NCBI GenBank assembly: GCA_020248665.1
Contig: JADCHE010000057.1
Location: 1-39,280 of the forward strand
Source of the DNA: Burkholderiales bacterium
Lineage (GTDB): Bacteria > Pseudomonadota > Gammaproteobacteria > Burkholderiales > Burkholderiaceae_E
Length of the DNA: 39,280 bases
Reading direction: 5' to 3'
In this document: positions 9,384-15,954 of the stretch, piece by piece
How positions within the stretch are numbered: the first letter of the stretch is position 1
Layout of the letters: every line of letters begins with the position of its first letter
Notes under the pieces: model-generated
The model's database searches: none
What the model was told of the DNA's origin: nothing
Seen by the model: the letters and a program-made list of their open reading frames with translations, nothing else
Program-made: the position numbers and the translations under genes

Positions 9384-9389
9384 TGCAAC
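9382..9389. repeat. GTTGCAAC palindrome, downstream copy at the predicted transcription start
   Basis: Second perfect copy of the 8-bp palindrome, lying between the -10 box and the predicted start of the small RNA, a typical position for a repressor operator. Confidence 0.35.
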
Positions 9390-9480
9390 GCACCAGCAAC
9401 CTGGTTAACATCCCGTCTGTCTCCTCCACCTCCTCAATGGTGGTTTCAGCCCGCGCCGCTCGGCGCGGGCTTTTTCTTTC
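9390..9480 (+). ncRNA. Candidate small RNA with an anti-Shine-Dalgarno hairpin loop
   Basis: About 90 nt with three predicted hairpins. Hairpin 1 is ACCAG/CTGGT (9392-9405). Hairpin 2 is CCACC (9426-9430) / GGTGG (9439-9443), whose 8-nt loop is TCCTCAAT. Hairpin 3 is the terminator at 9448-9471. The stretch 9427-9434, CACCTCCT, is identical to the anti-Shine-Dalgarno 3' end of 16S rRNA, and a second C/T-rich run, CTCCTCC, precedes it. Known: small RNAs with CCUCC-type loops occur in several proteobacteria, and an Rfam family of toxic small RNAs from Betaproteobacteria exists; I cannot test membership. Inferred: it could pair with ribosome-binding sites and repress translation. No open frame with a start signal is evident within it. 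Confidence 0.6.
9448..9480 (+). terminator. Intrinsic terminator of the small RNA
   Basis: A perfect 10-bp stem, AGCCCGCGCC (9448-9457) / GGCGCGGGCT (9462-9471), with a 4-nt loop is followed by TTTTTCTTTC. This is the best-formed intrinsic terminator in the window. The remaining gene-free stretch, 9481-9690, shows no convincing feature. Confidence 0.85.
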
Positions 9481-9690
9481 CGGCGCCGGTTCCGCGCTGC
9501 CGCACCGGGCGTCGGCGGCGACCGCCCCGTACCATCCGCCGGACTCGATCCCTGCCTCGACACATGTCCTTGCGTTGAATAGGGCTGATCGGAATGCGAA
9601 CCGTTACCGTACGTTCAGGCTGAGCGGGCCGCGTCCGACCGCAGCCGGGACGAGCCGGGGGCGGCCGGGCCCCGGCTGCGCGCGCCGGCC

Positions 9691-10863
9691 TCAGCCCGGC
9701 CGCCGGCCCCGGTGCAGGTCGTGCGTGACGAACGGTTCCGCCGGCCGGTCGAGCCAGTCGGGGTGATCGAGCGTGCCGCGCAGGTCGGCGAGCCCGCGCG
9801 CCCAGTGCCTGCGCATCGACAGCGCCGAGAACTGGTAGTCCTTGAAGTGGCCCTCGTTGTCGTCGTCGTCGTAGATCAGGTGCACGACGTTGACGCGACG
9901 GTCGTCGGCGAGCTCGGCCGCGCGCCTGACCGCCGGGTGGTCGCGATGCTTCGCGGGCACCAGATCGAGCAGCTCGCGCAGCAGCGCCGCGGTGCGCTGC
10001 TCCTCCTGCAGCCGGTCCGTGACCCAGCGGGTGCGGCTCGAGAACTGGATGTCCTTCTGCCGGTTGGCCACCTCGGCGAGGTCGCGCGGCGCAGCGCCCT
10101 TCGCGCTCCACAGGTCGACCTGGAACGCGAGCACGTCCTCGCCGCGCGGCGCGCCGTCGAGCACCGCCTGCAGCGGCGTGTTCGACACCAGCCCGCCGTC
10201 CCACCACCACGCGCGGCCGACGCGCACCGCGCCGAAGCCAGGCGGCAACGCGCCCGAGGCCATGAAGTGCTCTGGCCCGAGCCGCTCCTCGGTGCTGTCG
10301 AAGTACCTGAAGTTCCCGGTCTCGACGTCGACCGCACCGACCGACACGCGCGGCGCGTGCCTCGAGGCGATGCGGTCGAAGTCGACGAGGCGCTCGAGCG
10401 TCTCGCGCAGCGGCGCGGTGTCGTACCAGCTCGCCGCCTCGGGGCCCGGCCGGTGCAGCGCCCAAGGCGGCGGCACGCGAGGCCGGAAGAAGCCGTTCTG
10501 GCCCTCGATCAGGGCGCGCCACGCCTCGCCCGCGTAGAGCGCCGCCATGCCGCCCTCGAAGGCGTGCAGCCACGGCTCGAGCATCGCGGGCACCGCGTTC
10601 AGCGGCGAGGCCGGCAGCGCCGGCGGGCGGCAGATCGTGTCCCAGAACGCCTGCAACCGCTCGACGCGCCGCTCGGGCGGATTGCCCGCCCACACCGCCG
10701 CGTTCAGCGCGCCGATCGAGATGCCGGCGACCCAGTTCGGCTCGACGCCGGCCTCGGCCAGCCCCTCGACGACGCCGCCCTGGTAGGCGCCGAGCGCGCC
10801 GCCGCCCTGCAGCACGAGGGCAACGACGGGGTAGCGCGCGGCGATCCCGGCGCAGTGCTTCAC
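9691..10863 (-). CDS. Patatin-like phospholipase with DUF3734-type C-terminus
   Basis: 390 residues. The patatin catalytic parts are present: oxyanion loop QGGGALGAY (19-27), nucleophile elbow GISIG with Ser49, and the dyad aspartate in WWWDGGLV (Asp222). The C-terminal 140 residues, with FQVDLWSAKG and RVNVVHLIY, look like the DUF3734 extension seen on many proteobacterial patatins. It would hydrolyse acyl esters of lipids; no signal peptide is visible. The GTG at 10863 overlaps the stop of the ccdB-like gene (GTGA), so it is translationally coupled to a toxin-antitoxin pair, which is unusual. The frame is open further upstream but would then run through the toxin gene. Confidence 0.88.
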   Translation of the reverse strand: MKHCAGIAARYPVVALVLQGGGALGAYQGGVVEGLAEAGVEPNWVAGISIGALNAAVWAGNPPERRVERLQAFWDTICRPPALPASPLNAVPAMLEPWLHAFEGGMAALYAGEAWRALIEGQNGFFRPRVPPPWALHRPGPEAASWYDTAPLRETLERLVDFDRIASRHAPRVSVGAVDVETGNFRYFDSTEERLGPEHFMASGALPPGFGAVRVGRAWWWDGGLVSNTPLQAVLDGAPRGEDVLAFQVDLWSAKGAAPRDLAEVANRQKDIQFSSRTRWVTDRLQEEQRTAALLRELLDLVPAKHRDHPAVRRAAELADDRRVNVVHLIYDDDDNEGHFKDYQFSALSMRRHWARGLADLRGTLDHPDWLDRPAEPFVTHDLHRGRRPG

Positions 10864-11177
10864 GGGCCGCTCAGCACTGCATCGACCGCGTCGACCAGCA
10901 CCGCGCTCGACGCGCGCAGGCTCGCCACCGGCCGCCCGAGCAGCCTCGCGGGGATGCCCGCCATCTCGTGCGGGTACATCACCACCTCGACGCCCTGCAC
11001 GTCGAACGACGGGCACAATCGCCTGGGTGCGGCCTTCATCGTGGCGTCGCGCAACCGCAGCGGTGCGACGAGCCGCGTCGGCAGGTCGGCGAGCAGGTCG
11101 GACTGCAGGTCGACGACGTAGGGCACGCGGCCGCGGGTCGCCGGCTCCGGGTTGCGATGCACGTCGAACTGCGCCAT
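10860..11177 (-). CDS. CcdB-like toxin
   Basis: 105 residues, close to the 101 of plasmid F CcdB. It keeps the family pattern: MAQFDVHRN start, YVVDLQSDLL (CcdB has FVDVQSDI), RLVAPL, RLCPSFDVQG and MYPHEMAGIPARLLG (CcdB: MTTDMASVPVSVIG). CcdB poisons DNA gyrase, and in the F protein the final Trp-Gly-Ile is needed for killing. Here the protein ends VLSGP and contains no Trp at all, so gyrase poisoning may be altered or lost. The start at 11177 lies 5 nt after the antitoxin stop; its own stop overlaps the patatin GTG. Confidence 0.82.
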   Translation of the reverse strand: MAQFDVHRNPEPATRGRVPYVVDLQSDLLADLPTRLVAPLRLRDATMKAAPRRLCPSFDVQGVEVVMYPHEMAGIPARLLGRPVASLRASSAVLVDAVDAVLSGP

Positions 11178-11182
11178 CGCGT

Positions 11183-11449
11183 TCAGAACGCGCGCAGGGT
11201 CGCGCCGGAGGTGCCTTCGCGCTCGACCTGCTCGCGGTAGGCGTCGAGCCACTCCCGGTGCGCCTCGACGAACTGCCTGCGGCGCGCGCGCAGGCTCGCG
11301 CCCGAGGGACGCGTGACCGACTCCCACTGCTCGAACGAGACGATCACGGTGTCGGGCCGGCCGTCCTTCTCGACGATCACCGGACCCCGCTTCGCCTCGC
11401 TGCACACCTGGCCGAACCGGTTCTTCGCGTCGGTCGCGCTGATCCTCAT
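11183..11449 (-). CDS. Phd/YefM-type antitoxin
   Basis: 88 residues. The N-terminus (RISATDAKNRFGQVCSEAKRG, then PVIVEKDGRPDTVIVSFEQWESV) is the Phd/YefM DNA-binding fold; the C-terminal half is charged and helical (RARRRQFVEAHREWLDAYREQVERE), as expected for a toxin-wrapping tail. Phd/YefM antitoxins usually pair with Doc or RelE/YoeB toxins; the next gene, 5 nt downstream, is CcdB-like, normally partnered by CcdA. An ATG at 11488 is also in frame but lies in the promoter, so 11449 is preferred. Likely autoregulates through the palindromic site at 11466-11480. Confidence 0.82.
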   Translation of the reverse strand: MRISATDAKNRFGQVCSEAKRGPVIVEKDGRPDTVIVSFEQWESVTRPSGASLRARRRQFVEAHREWLDAYREQVEREGTSGATLRAF

Positions 11450-11465
11450 GCCCACCCCGTATCGA

Positions 11466-11485
11466 TGGCCAGATTGGCCATTGTA
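11466..11485 (-). promoter_or_regulatory. Promoter/operator of the antitoxin-toxin-patatin unit
   Basis: On the minus strand TACAAT (11485-11480) resembles a -10 box 30 nt upstream of the antitoxin ATG. Overlapping it are two 6-bp palindromes, TGGCCA at 11475-11480 and at 11466-11471, separated by 3 bp, so that the 15 bp also form one larger inverted repeat. This is the expected geometry for an autoregulatory antitoxin operator. I see no good -35 box. Confidence 0.5.
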
Positions 11486-11536
11486 CATCGGGACGACCTG
11501 CGCCGGACGTCCCGTGCGCCCGGCCCGGCCCTCCGC

Positions 11537-12556
11537 TCAGGCCGCCCGCTCGCGCGCCAGCCGCGCGCCCTCGACCAGCGCGCGCAGCTTCGCCGCCGCG
11601 ATGCCGCGGTCCATCGGCGCCATCCCGCAGTTGGTGCAGGGGACGATCCGGTCCGCCGGCACGTAGCGCATCGCGCGGCCGATCGTCTCGGCGACCTGCT
11701 CCGGCGTCTCGACCGCGTCGTTCGCGACGTCGATCACGCCGATCAGCACGTCCTTGCCCTTCAGCAGCCCGAGCACGTCGTCGGGAATGCGGCTGTTCGC
11801 GACCTCGAGCGAGACCTGGTCGATCCGGCTCGCCGCGAGCGCCGGGAAGATCGCCTCGTACTGCGTCCAGCGATCGCCGAGCGAGGTCTTCCAGTCCTTG
11901 TTCGCCTGGATGCCGTAGCCGTAGCAGATGTGCACGCCGGTCGTGCAGGTCAGCCCCTCGATCGCGCGGTGCAGCGACGCGATGCCCCAGGTCGGCACGT
12001 GCTCCATGAACACGTTGTAGGCCGGCTCGTCGAACTGGATCACGTCGACGCCGTCGGCCTGCAACGCGCGCGCCTCCTGGTTCAGCAGCTCGGCGAACGC
12101 CATCGCGAGCGTCTCGCGCGAGCCGTAGTGCGCGTCGGCGACCGTGTCGACGATCGTCATCGGGCCGGGCAGCGTGAACTTGATCTTCTTCGTCGTGTGC
12201 GAGCGCATGAGCTGCGCCTCGGTCGCGTGAACGCGGCCCGTCAGGCGCAGCGGGCCGACGACCTGCGGCACCATCGCATCGTAACGATTGTTACGGATGC
12301 CCATCCTCACCTTGTGCTCGAAGTCGATGCCCTCGACCGCCTCGAGGAAGCCGTGCACGAAGTGCTGCCGGCTCTGCTCGCCGTCGGTGACGATGTCGAC
12401 GCCCGCGTCCTCCTGCTCCTTGAGCCACAGCAGCGTCGCGTCGCGCTTGGCCTGCGCGAGCGCATCGCCCTCGGCCTTCCAGGTGGGCCAGAGCTTGTGC
12501 GTCTCGGCGAGCCAGGCGGGCTTGGGCAGGCTGCCGGCGATGGTGGTGGGGAACAT
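11537..12556 (-). CDS. Core MetE-type (B12-independent) methionine synthase
   Basis: 339 residues, corresponding to the C-terminal catalytic half of MetE. The zinc ligands of MetE have clear counterparts: His209 and Cys211 (GVHICYGYG), Glu251 (QVSLEVANSR) and Cys310 (PCTNCGMAP). The start FPTTIAGSLPKP and DGVDVIQFDEPAY also fit. It would transfer a methyl group to homocysteine or to a similar thiol; the methyl donor for such short MetE forms is not known from sequence. GAGGAGACC precedes the ATG. MetY, which makes homocysteine, is 4.4 kb away. No DUF1852 (MesX) partner gene, which accompanies the MesD type, is adjacent. Confidence 0.85.
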   Translation of the reverse strand: MFPTTIAGSLPKPAWLAETHKLWPTWKAEGDALAQAKRDATLLWLKEQEDAGVDIVTDGEQSRQHFVHGFLEAVEGIDFEHKVRMGIRNNRYDAMVPQVVGPLRLTGRVHATEAQLMRSHTTKKIKFTLPGPMTIVDTVADAHYGSRETLAMAFAELLNQEARALQADGVDVIQFDEPAYNVFMEHVPTWGIASLHRAIEGLTCTTGVHICYGYGIQANKDWKTSLGDRWTQYEAIFPALAASRIDQVSLEVANSRIPDDVLGLLKGKDVLIGVIDVANDAVETPEQVAETIGRAMRYVPADRIVPCTNCGMAPMDRGIAAAKLRALVEGARLARERAA

Positions 12557-12583
12557 GCGGGGTCTCCTCGGATCCGGATCGGG

Positions 12584-12603
12584 CCGAGAGGGTAACCCCT
12601 CGG
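12584..12603 (-). terminator. Hairpin in the cnoX-metE intergenic region
   Basis: CCGAG-A-GGG / CCC-CTCGG with a 3-nt loop and one bulge lies between the CnoX-like stop and the methionine synthase start; a 10-bp palindrome GATCCGGATC follows at 12571-12580. It could end the upstream transcript or act in the leader of the downstream gene. No U-tract and no riboswitch consensus that I can recognise. Confidence 0.25.
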
Positions 12604-12706
12604 GTGCCGTCCCGACCGCAGTGGGGTCGTCGGGGCCGTCGCCCACAGGACCCCGGCCTGCCGTCACCGCCGAGTTCGCCGTCGTGGCTGGCGGCGCACG
12701 GCGCGT

Positions 12707-13561
12707 TCAGCGCACGTTCAGCGCCGCTCCCAGCCTGCGCCGCCACTCCGACACCAGCTGCGGCTGCGCGCTCGCCAGCTCGAACACCTGCACCATCCGC
12801 TTGCGCCCGACGTCGTCGTGGAACGCACGGTCGCGCTGCACGATCTCGAGCAGCTGCTCGAGCGCCTGCGGCCACTCCTTGTACTCGATCCAGTACTCGG
12901 CGAGGTCGAGCCGCGCCTGCAGGTCGCCCTCGTTCGCGCGCACGCGCCCGAGCAGCTCGTGCGGCGCCGGCGGCTTCGCGGCCTCGACCGCCGCGGCCAC
13001 CTGCTGCGCCATGCCCTGCACCTGCGGGTCGGCCTTCGCCTGCGCCGACAGCGCGTCGAGCTGGCCCTGCGCGGCCGAGGGCTCGCCAGCACCCAGCAGC
13101 AGTTGCGCGTAGAGCAGCCGTGCCGAATCGTTCGAGGGATCGAGCGCGATCGCCTTCTTCACGTGCTCGGTGGCAGAGGCCTGGTCGCCCCGGTCGAGCG
13201 CGGCGCCCGCCTGGTCGAGCTCGAGGTCCGACGGATTCGGCATCAGCCGGTCGATGAACTCGCGCAGCTTGCCTTCGGGCAGCGCGCCCTGGAACTGGTC
13301 GACCGGCTGGCCGCCGACGAACGCGTAGACGGTCGGGATCGAGCGGATGCGGAAGTGCTGCGCGAGCTGCTGCTGCGCATCGGTGTCGACCTTCACCAGC
13401 CTGAATCGCCCTTCGTAGGCCTGCTCGAGCTTCTCGAGCATCGGGCCGAGCGTCTTGCAGGGCCCGCACCACGGCGCCCAGAAGTCGACCAGCACGGGAA
13501 CCTCCATCGAGGCGTCGATCACGTCGGCCTGGAAGGTCTGCAGGGTGGTGTCGGTGCTCAT
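12707..13561 (-). CDS. cnoX: CnoX/YbbN-type thioredoxin with TPR tail
   Basis: 284 residues. A thioredoxin domain (about 1-110) with the redox motif WAPWCGPCK and the cis-proline loop RSIPTVYAF is followed by helical TPR-like repeats (about 115-284). This is the CnoX (YbbN) layout: a holdase that hands clients to GroEL and DnaK. E. coli CnoX has lost the first cysteine (SxxC), whereas this protein keeps CxxC, so it should also be redox-active, as reported for the Caulobacter protein. The stop codon lies inside an 11-bp tandem duplication (12704-12724). It is divergent from the NnrU gene. Confidence 0.9.
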   Translation of the reverse strand: MSTDTTLQTFQADVIDASMEVPVLVDFWAPWCGPCKTLGPMLEKLEQAYEGRFRLVKVDTDAQQQLAQHFRIRSIPTVYAFVGGQPVDQFQGALPEGKLREFIDRLMPNPSDLELDQAGAALDRGDQASATEHVKKAIALDPSNDSARLLYAQLLLGAGEPSAAQGQLDALSAQAKADPQVQGMAQQVAAAVEAAKPPAPHELLGRVRANEGDLQARLDLAEYWIEYKEWPQALEQLLEIVQRDRAFHDDVGRKRMVQVFELASAQPQLVSEWRRRLGAALNVR

Positions 13562-13682
13562 GGCGGGCTCGCGGGGCGGGGCGGCGGAAGACGTCCGATT
13601 CTAGTCGGTCCGCGCGCCGGCACCGCGCGACGCCGGCTCGGCCGTGCGGGTGCTAGCATCCCGCCGGAGGGAGGGGGTCGCG

Positions 13683-14261
13683 ATGATCGTGATGGTGCTG
13701 GGGCTGGTGCTGTTCCTCGGCGTGCACTCGGTGCGGGTCGTCGCCGACGACTGGCGCGCCGCGCAGATCGCCGCGCGCGGCGAGGGTGCCTGGAAGGGCC
13801 TCTATTCGCTGCTGTCGATCGCCGGCTTCGTGCTGCTCGTCTACGGCTACGGACTGTCGCGCACCGCGCCGGTGGAACTGTGGAGCCCGCCGGTCTGGAC
13901 CCGGCACCTCGCATCGCTGCTGACGCTGGTGTCCTTCGTGCTGCTGGCCGCCACGTACGTGCCGGGCACGCGGATCGGGGCCGCGGTGGGCCACCCGATG
14001 GTGCTGGGCGTCAAGACCTGGGCGCTCGCCCACCTGCTCGCCAACGGGCGGCTCGCCGACGTGGTGCTCTTCGGGGCGTTCCTCGTCTGGTCGATCGTGC
14101 TGTACGCGGCGTCGAGACGCCGCGACCGGCGCAATGGCACCCGGTACGTCGCGGGCCCGGCGTCACGCGACCTGATCGCGGTCGTCGTCGGCGTCGTCGC
14201 CTGGGCCGCGTTCGCGTTCTGGCTGCACGCGTGGCTGATCGGCGTGCGGCCCTTCTCCTGA
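13683..14261 (+). CDS. NnrU-family membrane protein
   Basis: 192 residues with about five hydrophobic segments and the NnrU signatures FLGVHSVR near the N-terminus, WKGLYSLLSIAGFVLLVYGYG and GHPMVLGVKTWALAHLLANG. NnrU was named in denitrifiers for a role linked to nitric oxide or nitrite metabolism, but most members lie outside nitrogen-oxide gene clusters, as here. A strong GGAGGGAGGG lies before the ATG and TAGCAT at 13654-13659 may be a -10 box. The next gene, a b-type cytochrome, follows after 48 bp on the same strand. Confidence 0.88.
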   Translation: MIVMVLGLVLFLGVHSVRVVADDWRAAQIAARGEGAWKGLYSLLSIAGFVLLVYGYGLSRTAPVELWSPPVWTRHLASLLTLVSFVLLAATYVPGTRIGAAVGHPMVLGVKTWALAHLLANGRLADVVLFGAFLVWSIVLYAASRRRDRRNGTRYVAGPASRDLIAVVVGVVAWAAFAFWLHAWLIGVRPFS

Positions 14262-14309
14262 GGCGCCGCGCCGCCGCAGGCCGCGCGACGGCCCCGACCC
14301 GAGACCCGC

Positions 14310-14906
14310 GTGCGACATCCGCTCTCGATACGGCTCCTGCACCTCGCCCTGATCGCGGGCGTGGCCGTGCAGCTCTTCACCAGCGAGTTCATGAAGGCGC
14401 CCCGCCCGGGCCGGGTGCTCACCGAGTGGCAGCTCGGCACCTTCGTCGTCCATGACCGCATCGGGCTGGTCGTGCTCGGCACGCTCGCCGCGATGGTGCT
14501 GCGCCTCGCCGCGATGCGCCGACCCGGCGGGCTGCGGCACGTGCTGCCGTGGACGGCCGCGGCCGGGCGCACGTCGCTGCGCCGGGAGCTCGCGGGGCTC
14601 GTCGCGCGGCCGCTCGAAGGCGCAGCGCGGCTCTTCACCGTCGCGCGCGCCGTCCAGGGCGCGGGCCTCGCGCTGCTGCTCGTGCTGGGCGCGACCGGCT
14701 GGGCGATGCACGGGCCGCTGTCGCGCGGCGAGCCACTTGAGGGCGTGCTGCGCCTCGTCCGGGAAGTCCACGAGAGCGCCGGCGACCTGCTGTGGGTCTG
14801 GCTCGGCGTGCACGCCGCGATGGCGCTCCCGGCCCTGCTGAGCGGCCGCACCGCAGTGCTCGACGTCTTCCGCTTCGGCCGCCGGGACGGGCCGTCGCAT
14901 TCCTGA
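14310..14906 (+). CDS. Cytochrome b561-type membrane protein
   Basis: 198 residues, GTG start. Four histidines lie in or beside hydrophobic helices (His11, His48, His154, His168), the expected set for two b-haems in a four-helix di-haem cytochrome. The segment VREVHESAGDLLWVWLGVHAAMALPALL is typical of the last two helices. It would carry electrons between the quinone pool and a periplasmic partner such as a c-type cytochrome. The linker between helices 2 and 3 (about 68-112) is longer and more basic than usual. Probably cotranscribed with the NnrU gene. Convergent with the oxidoreductase gene. Confidence 0.82.
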   Translation: MRHPLSIRLLHLALIAGVAVQLFTSEFMKAPRPGRVLTEWQLGTFVVHDRIGLVVLGTLAAMVLRLAAMRRPGGLRHVLPWTAAAGRTSLRRELAGLVARPLEGAARLFTVARAVQGAGLALLLVLGATGWAMHGPLSRGEPLEGVLRLVREVHESAGDLLWVWLGVHAAMALPALLSGRTAVLDVFRFGRRDGPSHS

Positions 14907-14930
14907 GCGGCCGCGCGCCCCGGGCCCGCC

Positions 14931-15920
14931 TCAGCCGCCGAGCTCGACGACGATCTTGCCCGGCGCCTCGCGCCGCTCGAGCGCGGCGAGCGCCTCCTTC
15001 GCGCGCTCCAGCGGAAACGTCGCGCCCACCAGCGGCCGGAACACGCCCTCGGCCGCGAGCCGCGCGATCTCGGCGCGGATCGTCGGCGCCTCGGCCGGCC
15101 GCTGCCGGGTCCACTCGCCGGCCCGCACGCCCACCACCGAATAGCTCTTGATCAGCACGTGGTTCGCGGCCACGCTCGGGATCCGCCCCGCCGCGAAGCC
15201 GACCACCAGCAGCCGCCCGCCGAACGCGATGCACTTCGTCGAGCGGTCGAACACGTCGCCGCCCACCGGGTCGAAGATCACGTCGGCGCCTCGCCCACCG
15301 GTCAGCGCCTTGACCTGCGCGGCGAAGTCGCCGCGCGAGGACAGCCGGTGCGTCGCACCGAGCGGGCGCAGCCGCTCGAGCCAGTCCTCGCGCGTGCCCG
15401 TCGCGATCACGGTCGCGCCGAGCGCGGCGCCGAGCTGTACCGCGGCCGCGCCCATGCCGCCCGTCGCACCGTGCACCAGCAGCGTCTCGCCGGCGCGCAA
15501 CGCGCCGCGCACGACCAGCGCCACGTAGGCGGTGAGCGCGCCGACCTGCCAGCCGGCCGCGCTCGCCCAGTCCCAGCCCGGCGGCACCGGCGACAGCGCG
15601 TGCGCGGGCACGACCGCGCGCCGCGCGATCGCGCCGGTCTTGTCGGACACGCAGACCGCGTCGCCGAGCGACCATTCCGTGACGCCCTCGCCCACCGCCT
15701 CGACCACGCCCGCGCCCTCCATGCCGATCGTGTAGGGCAGCTCGGGCCGGTGCTGGTAGCCGCCGCGGGTCATCAGCAGGTCAGGGAAGTTCAGCGCGGC
15801 CGCGCGCATCGACACCGCGACCTCGCCCGGGCCGGGCGCGCGCGCATCGAGCGCCTCGAGCGAGACGCCCGACAGGTCGCCGGACAGGCGGGTGCAGCGC
15901 AGCGCGGTCGTGGTGGGCAT
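14931..15920 (-). CDS. Zinc-free MDR family NADPH:quinone oxidoreductase
   Basis: 329 residues. The N-terminal GroES-like half (AAALNFPDLLMTRGGYQ, GMEGAGVVEAVGEGV) leads to a Rossmann half with LLVHGATGGMGAAAVQLGAALGA and the QOR-type GADVIFDPVGGDVF. No zinc-binding cysteine cluster is seen, as in quinone oxidoreductases. It would reduce quinones or related carbonyls with NADPH in the cytoplasm. It starts 34 bp downstream of the thioesterase gene on the same strand, so the two probably form an operon acting on acyl or aromatic intermediates. Confidence 0.9.
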   Translation of the reverse strand: MPTTTALRCTRLSGDLSGVSLEALDARAPGPGEVAVSMRAAALNFPDLLMTRGGYQHRPELPYTIGMEGAGVVEAVGEGVTEWSLGDAVCVSDKTGAIARRAVVPAHALSPVPPGWDWASAAGWQVGALTAYVALVVRGALRAGETLLVHGATGGMGAAAVQLGAALGATVIATGTREDWLERLRPLGATHRLSSRGDFAAQVKALTGGRGADVIFDPVGGDVFDRSTKCIAFGGRLLVVGFAAGRIPSVAANHVLIKSYSVVGVRAGEWTRQRPAEAPTIRAEIARLAAEGVFRPLVGATFPLERAKEALAALERREAPGKIVVELGG

Positions 15921-15954
15921 CGGTCGCTCCGTCGCGCCGCGGGGCGCGTCGTCG

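Noticed and set aside
9446-9567. Short basic minus-strand frame antisense to the small RNA terminator
   Set aside because: It reads through the terminator stem, is almost all Arg/Gly/Lys, and has no good ribosome-binding site.
12557-12706. Possible SAH or cobalamin riboswitch ahead of the methionine synthase
   Set aside because: GAGGAG is present as ribosome-binding site, but the remaining consensus and pairing elements of these riboswitches are not found.
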